Assembly: GCA_002347365.1 (NCBI GenBank)
Contig: DDWT01000012.1
Coordinates: forward strand, 134,206 to 198,205
DNA length: 64,000 nt
From: Actinobacteria bacterium UBA2279
GTDB lineage: Bacteria; Actinomycetota; Coriobacteriia; Anaerosomatales; Anaerosomataceae
Direction of reading: 5' to 3'
Positions 9,147 through 17,413 of the stretch are shown one piece after another. Under the pieces are notes generated by a model. It searched no databases, was not told where the DNA came from, and saw only the letters and a program-made list of their open reading frames with translations. The position numbers were made by a program, and so were the translations under genes. How positions within the stretch are numbered: position 1 is the stretch's first letter; each line of letters starts with the position of its first letter.

Positions 9147-9779
9147 TCACCCCTTGTGGACGCCGTCCGCGACGAAGCGGTTGTTGAGCAGTACGAACAG
9201 TCTGTACGCCTGGTTCAGCAGGTCCATGGCATCGGTCGCCATCTGCGCATTGAGCGTCTCCTGCGGACCGTTGAACGGCGAGTCATGGATGAACGCATTG
9301 CGGGCCTCGCGCATCTGGCGCCAGCGCTTGGGGAAGTCCCGGTAGCCGAGCTCAGCAGCAGCATCCTCGAACTCCTCGCCAGCAAGCGTCGGGAAGACCT
9401 TGCCGATGCGTACCCCGATCGACCGTTGCGTGTCCATGACGGTACGACGCAATCGGAGATCTGCGCCATGGCCGGCCATGATGCGGTCGAGGAGGTCTTC
9501 GAGGATGGCTTCGAGAAACGCCATCACGAGTATGACGACGACTTCGGAGTCGCCCTGGCGTTCGTAGGCGCGAATCCGCTCGTCCAGGCGCCGGACGCGG
9601 TCGGTGGGGAAGGTGCGCCGTGTCTTGCCGCTGGCGTGGCAATGCGGACAGGGGTGCTCAACATCCAGGAACTTGGGGTCACCTGACAAGTATCCGCAGA
9701 CGGGGCACTCCCAGTAAACGGGCGCGGAGTCGGTCGTCTCGGCGAACACGGTCTTCGGAGTATGTCGCTTGGATGTCAT
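9147..9779 (-). CDS. Zinc-ribbon protein with HEPN-like motif, function unknown
   Basis: I prefer the ATG at 9777-9779 (MTSKRHTPKTVF, 210 residues) over an upstream start with no site. Residues about 24-47 form a zinc ribbon (CPVCGYLSGDPKFLDVEHPCPHC). The rest is helical and contains RNAFIH within REARNAFIHDS, which fits the R-x4-H signature of HEPN domains; many HEPN proteins are RNases, but some carrying the motif are not. No strong ribosome site is seen; TACAAT ends 7 bases before the ATG, so a leaderless transcript is possible. It sits 4 bases upstream of hypF and may share its transcript. The role is unknown and the HEPN call is tentative. Confidence 0.6.
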   Translation of the reverse strand: MTSKRHTPKTVFAETTDSAPVYWECPVCGYLSGDPKFLDVEHPCPHCHASGKTRRTFPTDRVRRLDERIRAYERQGDSEVVVILVMAFLEAILEDLLDRIMAGHGADLRLRRTVMDTQRSIGVRIGKVFPTLAGEEFEDAAAELGYRDFPKRWRQMREARNAFIHDSPFNGPQETLNAQMATDAMDLLNQAYRLFVLLNNRFVADGVHKG

Positions 9780-9812
9780 CCAGCAGATTGTAACAGTACC
9801 GACCGGTGCTGA

Positions 9813-9853
9813 GACGCAAAACGACCCCGCCATCTCGTTGGATGACGGGGTCG
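9813..9853 (-). terminator. Intrinsic terminator of the thioredoxin operon
   Basis: Read leftward, CGACCCCG and CGGGGTCG arms (9846-9853 and 9822-9829, extended by ATCC/GGAT-type pairing) form a hairpin followed directly by TTTTGCGTC. It lies 15 bases past the stop of the 81-residue protein gene and separates the trx operon from the HEPN-hyp block. Confidence 0.75.
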
Positions 9854-9867
9854 CATCTGTTCGATGA

Positions 9868-10113
9868 TCAGACGCGCTCGACGGTCACGTCGTCGCCTGT
9901 AACGTCGAGATGGTTGCCTGCATGCTCGACCTTCTCGCGAGCCTGGCCAAGCATGACCGTGACCTGTGCAAGCTCGGCGCTGGCTTCCGGACGGTGTCCG
10001 TCGTCAGCCATGTGGTGCAGCTGTTCGAGCCACTGCTGCGCCAGCGCAAGCTGGTCGTCGACCATGGACAGCGCGTGCTTCATCTGACCGGTGTTGATGC
10101 CACCTTCACACAT
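9868..10113 (-). CDS. Small helical protein, unknown function
   Basis: 81 residues, almost entirely predicted amphipathic helix (KHALSMVDDQLALAQQWLEQLHHMADD, AELAQVTVMLGQAREKVEHAGNHLDV), with one cysteine at position 2 and no signal peptide. I do not recognise a family. A good ribosome site (GAAAGGGGTCCGC before ATG) and a terminator just downstream support it as a real gene. It is the last gene of the operon behind trxA, 69 bases away, so expression together with thioredoxin is likely. Its C-terminus is acidic and polar (TGDDVTVERV). Confidence 0.62.
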   Translation of the reverse strand: MCEGGINTGQMKHALSMVDDQLALAQQWLEQLHHMADDGHRPEASAELAQVTVMLGQAREKVEHAGNHLDVTGDDVTVERV

Positions 10114-10182
10114 GCGGACCCCTTTCTACAGCGGCCGCGCGTGCGACCCGGGCGTTGCGGATTCCAGCGACACAGTGGATGA

Positions 10183-10512
<330 letters not shown>

Positions 10513-10537
10513 TCGACGCTCCTTTCAAGTGGGACGT

Positions 10538-11473
10538 TCAGATGGAGCAGAGTCTGCTGTCAAGATACCGCAACGCCTCGAACGCTGCCGAAGCGCCCTT
10601 CGCAGCTGCGGTTACAACCTGCTTGAGTTCGGAGTCGGTGACGTCACCGGCCGCATAGATGCCCGGATATGAAGTGAGGCCGTTATGGTCGATCTTCACG
10701 AATCCGCGTTCGTCGAGGTCGCACAGGTCTGTGACGAGTTCGCTCTTGGCATCGACGCCGACGAAGATGAACACGCCGTCGAGCGGAAGCAGCAGGTCCG
10801 GTTCACCGCTGGTGGATGCAAGCACGATGCCGGAGACCTTGCCGTTCTCGCCTTTGACCTCTTTGACCACCCGACTCCACTGCATTTCGATCTTGTCATT
10901 ATCGAAGCAGCGCTCCTGAATGCACTTGGTTGCACGGAGTTCGTCCCGGCGATGGACGATGTGTACGCGACTGGCGAACTTCGTGAGGAAGATGGCTTCC
11001 TCGATCGCAGCGTCGCCACCACCGATGACCGCTACGATCTTGTCGCGGAACAGCGCGCCGTCGCAGGTAGCACACCACGAGACGCCGCGACCGGTGAATT
11101 CGGCTTCGCCGGGCACGCCGAGTTTTTTGGGTACGGCTCCCGTGGCAAGGATGACCGTGCGAGCCATGAACTCCTCGTCATCGGCCACCAACTTGAAGTC
11201 GAGATCTAGCGGTTCGATCTTCTCCACCGAGGCGAACGTGCGAAACTCCGCGCCGAATCGCTCGGCCTGCTTGTGCATCAGGTCACCGAGCTCAGCGCCC
11301 GAGAGTCCGTCGGGAAAGCCCGGGTAGTTCTCGACCCAGTCGGTGGTGACTATCTGGCCACCGGGAAGTGCTGACTCGAATACGACGGTCTTTGCACGCG
11401 CTCGTGCGGCGTAGAGTGCTGCGGTGAGTCCGGCGGGACCTCCGCCGATGATTGCGATGTCGATGAACTCCAT
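10538..11473 (-). CDS. trxB: Thioredoxin reductase (NADPH, FAD)
   Basis: Low-molecular-weight thioredoxin reductase, 311 residues. FAD-binding GGGPAGLTAALYAARA lies at residues 10-25. The redox-active CATCD (WCATCDGALF) lies near residue 133, followed by the NADPH-binding loop VIGGGDAAIEEA and the closing FAD motif GIYAAGDVTD. The gene begins one base after the end of the PIN-TPR gene, and trxA follows, so it is in a tight operon. The start overlaps no competing site. Confidence 0.96.
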   Translation of the reverse strand: MEFIDIAIIGGGPAGLTAALYAARARAKTVVFESALPGGQIVTTDWVENYPGFPDGLSGAELGDLMHKQAERFGAEFRTFASVEKIEPLDLDFKLVADDEEFMARTVILATGAVPKKLGVPGEAEFTGRGVSWCATCDGALFRDKIVAVIGGGDAAIEEAIFLTKFASRVHIVHRRDELRATKCIQERCFDNDKIEMQWSRVVKEVKGENGKVSGIVLASTSGEPDLLLPLDGVFIFVGVDAKSELVTDLCDLDERGFVKIDHNGLTSYPGIYAAGDVTDSELKQVVTAAAKGASAAFEALRYLDSRLCSI

Positions 11474-12595
11474 CTAGATGCTACCTCCGGGGATACTCAC
11501 TGGCTGTCCGGCGTCCTGGGCCTCCTGGATCACGGCGCCGAGACTTGCCTTGGCGTCCTGGTTGATGAGCTGCGTGTGCGCATCACCGTTCCGTGTCAAG
11601 CTCTCGACCTTCGTGAACTGTAGCGCTGCCGCTTCGTAGTCTTGGCGTCCGCGCCAGTAGAAGATACCCAGATTGTAGTTGGCCCCGATGTGGTCGGGTT
11701 CGATCTCGAGTACTTTGGTTGCCTCCTGGATCGCGCGGTCCGTGGCGCCGGAGTAGAAATACATGGCCGCCATGTCCGTCCGAACGAGGACATCGTCCGG
11801 ATGCTCGGCAAGATAGCCTTCGTAGTAGGTGATCGCCCGTTGGGCATATGCGACGTTGCCCGTCTGATCCCGGAGGTTGTAGTAGGCGTTCGCCACCGAC
11901 TTCATGGCGGCGAAGTCGTTCGGGTTCGCCTCGAGTTCGATAAGCCCGTCGAGCAGGGCGCGGTTATCCGTGTTGAGCTGGTCGCGGAACTCGTCAGGGA
12001 CGCCGGAGACTGTGGAGGCCGGCTGTATGAGGTTGGTGCTATATACCGCGAACGCCACGACGCCGGCGAAGACCGCGATCGCGATGGCGAGGATGGTTAT
12101 CGGGATCTTGTACCTCTGGAATGGACGGACGATATAGCGTTTGGCCCAGCTTCCGTCCGAGGCGTCCTCGCGCCGTTCCACATTCAACCCGAACGCTTGC
12201 GCCTTGAGCAGCATGTTCAGGTCGTTGGTGACCAGGGTGAGGCTTTCACACCCGCGGATGCATGCCTGATGGGCAACGGCCAGGATCCGGTCGTCGGCGT
12301 TGCGCGTGGAGAGGCCCTCGGGCATGTCCATGTCGCTGTCGAGCGGTGCGATACGAAGCCGACCACCTTCGGGCAGGTCAACGCCTTCCAGCAGGTTGCC
12401 CTTCTCCGAGAGATCGAACAGTATGCGGCTGACTTCGCGTCCGCGGAAGCGGAGCTCCGGGTCGACTCGGCTCGTCTTGAGCTTGTCGATCTCCCCGAGC
12501 ACGGTCTCAGGCAACAGCACCTCCGCATCCGGGAACGCCAGCAGCGTGTCCGGGTCGGCGAGAAGCACGTTGGTGTCGAGTACTACGGTTCGCAT
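11474..12595 (-). CDS. PIN-domain / transmembrane / TPR fusion protein
   Basis: 373 residues in three parts. Residues 1-135 are a PIN nuclease-like domain of the type found at the N-terminus of PhoH2 (VVLDTNVLLADPD, ETVLGEIDKLK, NADDRILAVA, LVTNDLNMLLKA); the acidic residues expected to bind metal are present. Residues about 165-188 are one membrane helix (IPITILAIAIAVFAGVVAFAVY). Residues about 215-355 contain TPR-like helices (AYYNLRDQTGNVAYAQRAITYYEGYLAEHPDD, AMYFYSGATDRAIQEATKVLEIEPDHIGANYNLGIFYWRG). With a basic loop before the helix, the PIN part should be cytoplasmic and the TPR part outside. Each domain is familiar; the combination is not one I know. It ends one base before trxB. Confidence 0.78.
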   Translation of the reverse strand: MRTVVLDTNVLLADPDTLLAFPDAEVLLPETVLGEIDKLKTSRVDPELRFRGREVSRILFDLSEKGNLLEGVDLPEGGRLRIAPLDSDMDMPEGLSTRNADDRILAVAHQACIRGCESLTLVTNDLNMLLKAQAFGLNVERREDASDGSWAKRYIVRPFQRYKIPITILAIAIAVFAGVVAFAVYSTNLIQPASTVSGVPDEFRDQLNTDNRALLDGLIELEANPNDFAAMKSVANAYYNLRDQTGNVAYAQRAITYYEGYLAEHPDDVLVRTDMAAMYFYSGATDRAIQEATKVLEIEPDHIGANYNLGIFYWRGRQDYEAAALQFTKVESLTRNGDAHTQLINQDAKASLGAVIQEAQDAGQPVSIPGGSI

Positions 12596-12627
12596 GGGGC
12601 CTCGCTCAGTCGTGGTCCGCGTCGTCG

Positions 12628-14604
12628 CTAGTCGTCTGTATCGGTGACCTCATCTGGCATCTTACCAGCATCTGCGCGTATCACCCTGCGACGAATGAAG
12701 AACAGCAAGGTGAACAGAACGAGCACGACGCCCGCCATGGTCGTGAGGCGATCGAGGTACGACGCTCGGACGGTCACCGACGTCTCGGCCACCAGCACAT
12801 CACCGGCCATGACACGCACGTGCAAGTCGTTGGCCATCGCGGGTCCCAGATCGACGGGAATGGTCAGGAAGTTGTCCGCCGGACGCACTGAGACGGTGGT
12901 CTCGGTCGATTGTGAAGCAGAGGGCCCCGTCCGTGTTTCGACACGCAGGACGACCGGGCGATCGAGCGTCGACACGATGGTGAGAGGTACGTTGCCGGCG
13001 CGGGCCGCGAGCGTGACATCCCGCATCTGGATGCCGATGCTATCGAACACGGCTCGTGCCGAGCGAGACACGGTAGTTGCGAACGATCTTCCCCGATCCG
13101 CGAAGGGATAGCTGGCGTCGGGACCGGCCCAACAGCTGCCTTCCGCGACAAGCACCGAAGACAGCGCCGCAGCCGCTGCGGGATCGTCGGCGCCCCATGC
13201 TTCGGCAAGACCCCCTGCGTAGCGCCGGGCTTCGGCGACGTCGTCCCAGTAGCCTCCTGGCGCTTCATCAGGAGCGGGCGCCATCTCGACCAGCGAAACG
13301 GTGCCGTTCGGCTCCAACTGCGCCGCCCGGGCTGCGGGTACTGCATCGAGCCACGGAATCTGGTCTACGACGGTGAGCAGTCTCTGGACGTCTTGGGCGC
13401 TGTAGTCCCTACCCGGCCCGATGTCCAGTACGATCACGAGTGCAGAGGCGCGTTCTTCGGCGGTTGCCGCGTCGTACAGGTGGTCGTAGAGCCGTTCTGC
13501 GGTCCCGGAGGCCAAAAGAGCTTGAAGAGCGGGGTCGGTCACCAGCGTCATCATGCCCGTGGACGACTCGCGGTAGACGCCCGGGCCTATTACTTCGGGC
13601 GATGACGCAGGAGAACACACCTGGTAGCCGTGGCCTGTCTCGGCGATGATGTGCGCCGCGTCGGCAGGGATCATGTCATCGGCGAGGATAGTGCCGATAG
13701 ACGGCTCGATGCCGAGCACGTTCGCGTACACAGGGCGGCCGAGTTCGTAGTGCAGTCTCAGGTCATCGATGGCAGCGATGCTCTGAAGGCCTCCGATATC
13801 CGGGCTGGCGAAGGGCACGTCGAGGACTTCGATGCGGCCAGCCTGTGCGGCGCGGGAGAGAGCGGCGATGGTCTCCTGGTAGCGCAAGGGCACTTCGCTG
13901 CCGGAAGGCACGTCCTCGACACCGGTGGCGGCCAGGAGCTGGTATCCGGACGCCGTGAGCATCCACTCGTCCAGCAGCATGGGTGACAGGCCGATCGTCA
14001 GGCTGTCGCTTCGTGCCGAGACAAGCGCGACAAGGTCATCTGCCGCTCTACGCTGCGCATCATGCGTCCCGGGATCGAGAGCGAAGCGGCCGGACGGGTC
14101 CAGCGCCGGGGAGCAAGCCAGTCGCGCGATGACGACAAGAGGGAGTGGGCGCAGGTCGGCAGCGGCTACGAGTATCCGGGACTCGACCAGTGTCGCCTCG
14201 GCACCGGATGCCAGCACGCGGACCTCCATAGGGTAGCGTCCGGGTGTGACTGAGAGGTCAGCCAGTGTGCGCTCGAAGCCTACCGAGACGGTTCCGGCAG
14301 CTACGTCGTGGCGAACCTCGGTCTTCTGGTAGATGAGCGCGCCATTCGGGCGCATCACGCGGACACGCACTTCGAAGTACTCGGCGGGTGCAGTGAGCGC
14401 CACGTCCACACCGAGCTTGAAGGTATCGGTCGGAGTCAGGCTCGGCACATCGAATCTCAGCGATGGCTTGACTGTCTGAACGAGTTCGGACTGCTCCGGA
14501 CTCGCCGATTGTGCTACCGCCCAGGACGGAAGGACGCAAAGCAGCCCCGCGACCGTCATGATCGCGACCGCGCGACGCAGGAGCTGTGTGCCAGAGTGCC
14601 TCAC
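12628..14604 (-). CDS. Large secreted, C-terminally membrane-anchored protein (DUF6049-like layout)
   Basis: 658 residues: an N-terminal signal peptide (RRAVAIMTVAGLLCVLPSWAVA), a long extracytoplasmic region, then one membrane helix (about 625-645) with a short basic tail. The early part looks like an Ig-type beta domain (about 45-150). The middle (VIARLACSPALDPSGRFALDPG, SLTIGLSPMLLDEWMLT) resembles the layout of actinobacterial DUF6049 proteins, whose function is not known. Cysteines are few. It heads the operon with the PIN-TPR protein and the thioredoxin pair, and is divergent from lon. Family assignment is a weak resemblance only. Confidence 0.65.
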   Translation of the reverse strand: MRHSGTQLLRRAVAIMTVAGLLCVLPSWAVAQSASPEQSELVQTVKPSLRFDVPSLTPTDTFKLGVDVALTAPAEYFEVRVRVMRPNGALIYQKTEVRHDVAAGTVSVGFERTLADLSVTPGRYPMEVRVLASGAEATLVESRILVAAADLRPLPLVVIARLACSPALDPSGRFALDPGTHDAQRRAADDLVALVSARSDSLTIGLSPMLLDEWMLTASGYQLLAATGVEDVPSGSEVPLRYQETIAALSRAAQAGRIEVLDVPFASPDIGGLQSIAAIDDLRLHYELGRPVYANVLGIEPSIGTILADDMIPADAAHIIAETGHGYQVCSPASSPEVIGPGVYRESSTGMMTLVTDPALQALLASGTAERLYDHLYDAATAEERASALVIVLDIGPGRDYSAQDVQRLLTVVDQIPWLDAVPAARAAQLEPNGTVSLVEMAPAPDEAPGGYWDDVAEARRYAGGLAEAWGADDPAAAAALSSVLVAEGSCWAGPDASYPFADRGRSFATTVSRSARAVFDSIGIQMRDVTLAARAGNVPLTIVSTLDRPVVLRVETRTGPSASQSTETTVSVRPADNFLTIPVDLGPAMANDLHVRVMAGDVLVAETSVTVRASYLDRLTTMAGVVLVLFTLLFFIRRRVIRADAGKMPDEVTDTDD

Positions 14605-14731
14605 GTGCTGCCGATCGAGATGAAGCGGCCGCCGGGCCGCGGGTTGGGCAGGTAAGACCGTGTACGATAGAGAAGTACTGGGGACAGATTATCTCACGAT
14701 ACAGCCATGCCGACGAAAGGACGTTGACCTG

Positions 14732-17080
14732 ATGTCGACGCAAGACAAGCAGACGACGATTCCGGATGTCTTGCCGCTGATCCCTCTGAGGGACTTGATC
14801 ATCTTCCCGAATCTCGTGGTGCCGCTCTTCGTCGGTCGGGAGCGTTCCATCAACGCGCTTGAAGAAGCGATGCGCAACGACCATCTTGTCGCACTCGTGA
14901 CGCAGAGGGCGGCCGAGCTACAGGATCCGGGTCCGGACGACATCTATGACGTCGGCTGTGTTGTGAGCATCCTCCAAGAACTCAAACTGCCGGATGGCAC
15001 CGCCAAGGCGCTGGTCGAAGGCAGGCAGCGATTCCGGATCCTGGAGTACCTGCAGTCAGACCCTCACTTCAGCGTGCGCATCGAGCTTATCGAAGAGCCA
15101 GCCGAAGCGGATGTCGAGACACAGGCGCTCATGCGTGCCCTGGTTGGCGACTTCGAACGCGCATCTGAACTCGGCAAGCCTATCCCGCAAGAGGTGCTCA
15201 TGGCGGCCAGCGGGATCGAAGAGCCGGGACGGCTCGCCGATTTTGTGGCCTTCCACCTGAGTTTGAAGGTTGAGGAGAAGCAGGAGATCTTGGAGGCGAC
15301 CGACTCAAAGGCACGTCTGAGCAAGACCGCCGGCTTCCTGCGCAAAGAACTCGAGATCCTCGAACTCGGCAGCAAGATACAGAGTCGCGTGAAAGAGCAG
15401 ATGTCCAAGACGCAGAGGGAGTACTTCCTCCGAGAGCAACTCAAAGCGATCCAGCAAGAACTCGGTCAATACGACGAGATCCAGGCCGAGATGGACGAGT
15501 ACCGCGAGAAGATCGCAGTTGCGCGCATGCCCGAAGACGTTGAGCAGAAGGCCCTCAAGGAGCTCGGCCGCCTTGAGAAGATGCCGCAAGCCGCAGCTGA
15601 GACTGGCGTCATCCGCACCTACCTCGACTGGCTTATCGGACTACCGTGGCAAGTCGAGGACGAGGAGAAACTCGACCTCGTCGCCGCTCAGGAGATCCTG
15701 GATCAGGATCACTACGGGCTCGAGAAGGTCAAGGAGCGCATTCTTGAGTACCTGGCGGTACACAAGCTCACCGATCACATGCGCGGCCCGATCCTGTGCT
15801 TCGTCGGGCCTCCCGGCGTGGGCAAGACATCCATCGGCAAGTCGATCGCCCGGGCCCTGGGACGCAAGTTCATCCGCGTATCACTCGGCGGCGTGCGTGA
15901 CGAGGCCGAGATACGCGGCCACCGCCGGACGTATGTGGGCGCACTGCCTGGTCGCATCATCCAGTCGATCTCTCAGGCCGGCACGAACAACCCTGTATTC
16001 ATGATGGATGAGGTCGACAAAGTCGGTGCCGACTTCCGGGGCGATCCGACATCTGCATTGCTCGAAGTGCTCGATCCGGAGCAGAACAACTCGTTCCAGG
16101 ACCACTATCTCGAAGCGCCGTTCGACCTTTCGAATGTCATGTTCATCACGACGGCGAACCTGCTCGACACGATTCCGCCGGCGCTGCGTGACCGCATGGA
16201 GATCATCCACTTCCCCGGGTACACGGAAGAAGAGAAACTCCATATCGCCATGCAGTACCTTGTGCCCAAGCAGCTCGCCGAGCACGGACTGACGTTGGGG
16301 AAGCTCAATGTTGACGAAAGCGGCCTGCGTGAGATCATCCGTCGCTACACGCGTGAGGCGGGCGTGCGCGGACTCGAGCGGTCGATCGCGGCTATCTGCC
16401 GTCAAGTGGCGCGCAAAGTGGTCGAGGGCAAGAAGGGCAAGATATCGGTCACCGTGCGTACCGTGCACAAGTACCTCGGCCCACCGAAGTTCTCCTTCGG
16501 CCTCGCTGAGAAGAAGGATGAAGTGGGTGTCTCGACCGGACTGGTGTGGACCGAGGTCGGCGGCGATGTCATCTTCATCGAGGCGACGACCATGAAGGGC
16601 AAGGGCAACCTCATCCTCACTGGTCAGCTCGGCGATGTCATGCGTGAGTCGGCGCAGGCTGCGGTCAGCTACATACGCACCAATGCGAAGAGTCTCGGCA
16701 TAGATCCCGAGTTCAACGAGAAGCTCGACATCCACATCCACGTCCCGGCGGCGGCCATTCCAAAAGACGGGCCGTCGGCAGGCATAACCATGGCCACCGC
16801 ACTCGCCTCGGTTCTCACCGGTAGAACCGTGCACCGTCACATAGCCATGACGGGGGAGATCACGCTTCGAGGTCGAGTCCTACCCATCGGCGGACTCAAA
16901 GAGAAGTTGTTGGCCGCACATAGGGCGGGAATCAAGACCGTTCTGATACCCAAAGAGAACGTGCGTGACCTCGATCTTGTTCCGGGGCGCGTGCAGAGCG
17001 AAATGGACATCGTGCCTGTCGACTCGATGGACGAGGTCCTCAAGCGCGCTCTTGTGGCAGACGTCAAGAAGGCCAAGTAA
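14732..17080 (+). CDS. lon: ATP-dependent Lon protease
   Basis: Cytoplasmic AAA+ serine protease that degrades misfolded and regulatory proteins. The start is ATG 14732 (MSTQDKQTTIPDVLPLIPLRDL), about 11 bases after AAAGGA; an upstream in-frame ATG would add 24 non-conserved residues. The 782-residue product has the N-terminal LON substrate domain (about 10-205), a coiled coil, the AAA+ module with Walker A GPPGVGKTS near residue 359, and the protease domain with the catalytic serine of PKDGPSAGITMA near residue 682 and a downstream lysine. Typical bacterial LonA. No HspR-type inverted repeat is visible upstream. Confidence 0.96.
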   Translation: MSTQDKQTTIPDVLPLIPLRDLIIFPNLVVPLFVGRERSINALEEAMRNDHLVALVTQRAAELQDPGPDDIYDVGCVVSILQELKLPDGTAKALVEGRQRFRILEYLQSDPHFSVRIELIEEPAEADVETQALMRALVGDFERASELGKPIPQEVLMAASGIEEPGRLADFVAFHLSLKVEEKQEILEATDSKARLSKTAGFLRKELEILELGSKIQSRVKEQMSKTQREYFLREQLKAIQQELGQYDEIQAEMDEYREKIAVARMPEDVEQKALKELGRLEKMPQAAAETGVIRTYLDWLIGLPWQVEDEEKLDLVAAQEILDQDHYGLEKVKERILEYLAVHKLTDHMRGPILCFVGPPGVGKTSIGKSIARALGRKFIRVSLGGVRDEAEIRGHRRTYVGALPGRIIQSISQAGTNNPVFMMDEVDKVGADFRGDPTSALLEVLDPEQNNSFQDHYLEAPFDLSNVMFITTANLLDTIPPALRDRMEIIHFPGYTEEEKLHIAMQYLVPKQLAEHGLTLGKLNVDESGLREIIRRYTREAGVRGLERSIAAICRQVARKVVEGKKGKISVTVRTVHKYLGPPKFSFGLAEKKDEVGVSTGLVWTEVGGDVIFIEATTMKGKGNLILTGQLGDVMRESAQAAVSYIRTNAKSLGIDPEFNEKLDIHIHVPAAAIPKDGPSAGITMATALASVLTGRTVHRHIAMTGEITLRGRVLPIGGLKEKLLAAHRAGIKTVLIPKENVRDLDLVPGRVQSEMDIVPVDSMDEVLKRALVADVKKAK

Positions 17081-17199
17081 ACCTCCGGCAGCAGGCGTGA
17101 TCGTCCATACCGTTCGTCGTGCCTATGTGAGCGTGATGAAGCTTGATACAGATGTCTGTTACGCATCCTGTGTGACGGGTATCACAGTTTCGTAGTGCA

Positions 17200-17305
17200 T
17201 GAAGGTTGCACCGCGATTCAAAGCCGACATACATGCGCGATGTGGGAAGCTTGGATCCTCCGACGTTCGAAGCGGTCACCTTTGGTCGGGGGGGAGCTAA
17301 CGGTG
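17200..17305 (+). ncRNA. Candidate structured leader RNA ahead of the LPXTG protein gene
   Basis: In the 333-base gap after lon, the segment can fold with an outer CACCG/CGGTG helix (17211-17215 with 17301-17305), an ACAT/ATGT hairpin (near 17229-17245) and a longer helix CCTCCGAC/GTCGGGGGG. It ends in GAGCTAACGGTGAG and runs straight into a terminator. The GCTAAC stretch recalls c-di-AMP (ydaO) riboswitches, but other conserved blocks of that class are missing, so I leave it unclassified. It could be an attenuator for the surface protein or only the end of the lon transcript. Confidence 0.35.
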
Positions 17306-17340
17306 AGACCGGCCCTTTTCAGGGCCGGTCTTTGCTATTT
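17306..17340 (+). terminator. Intrinsic terminator upstream of the surface protein gene
   Basis: Perfect 10-base arms AGACCGGCCC (17306-17315) and GGGCCGGTCT (17322-17331) with a TTTTCA loop, followed by TTTGCTATTT. It lies 225 bases past lon and 73 bases before the surface protein start, so it either ends the lon transcript or works as an attenuator in a leader RNA. Confidence 0.8.
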
Positions 17341-17413
17341 GGCCCTAACGCGAGGGGCAGCTCGGCGTTCGCGGCGAGGACTCCGAAAGGAGTCGAGGAA
17401 GGAGGGGGCAGGG

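Noticed and set aside
14640..14700. A promoter for lon
   Set aside because: TACGAT could be a -10, but no -35 lies at a usual distance (TTGGGC is only 13 bases away), so I did not list it.
17200..17305. Firm assignment of the leader as a c-di-AMP (ydaO) riboswitch
   Set aside because: Only the GCTAAC stretch matches; the GACCC and GGGGTGAA blocks of that class are not found.
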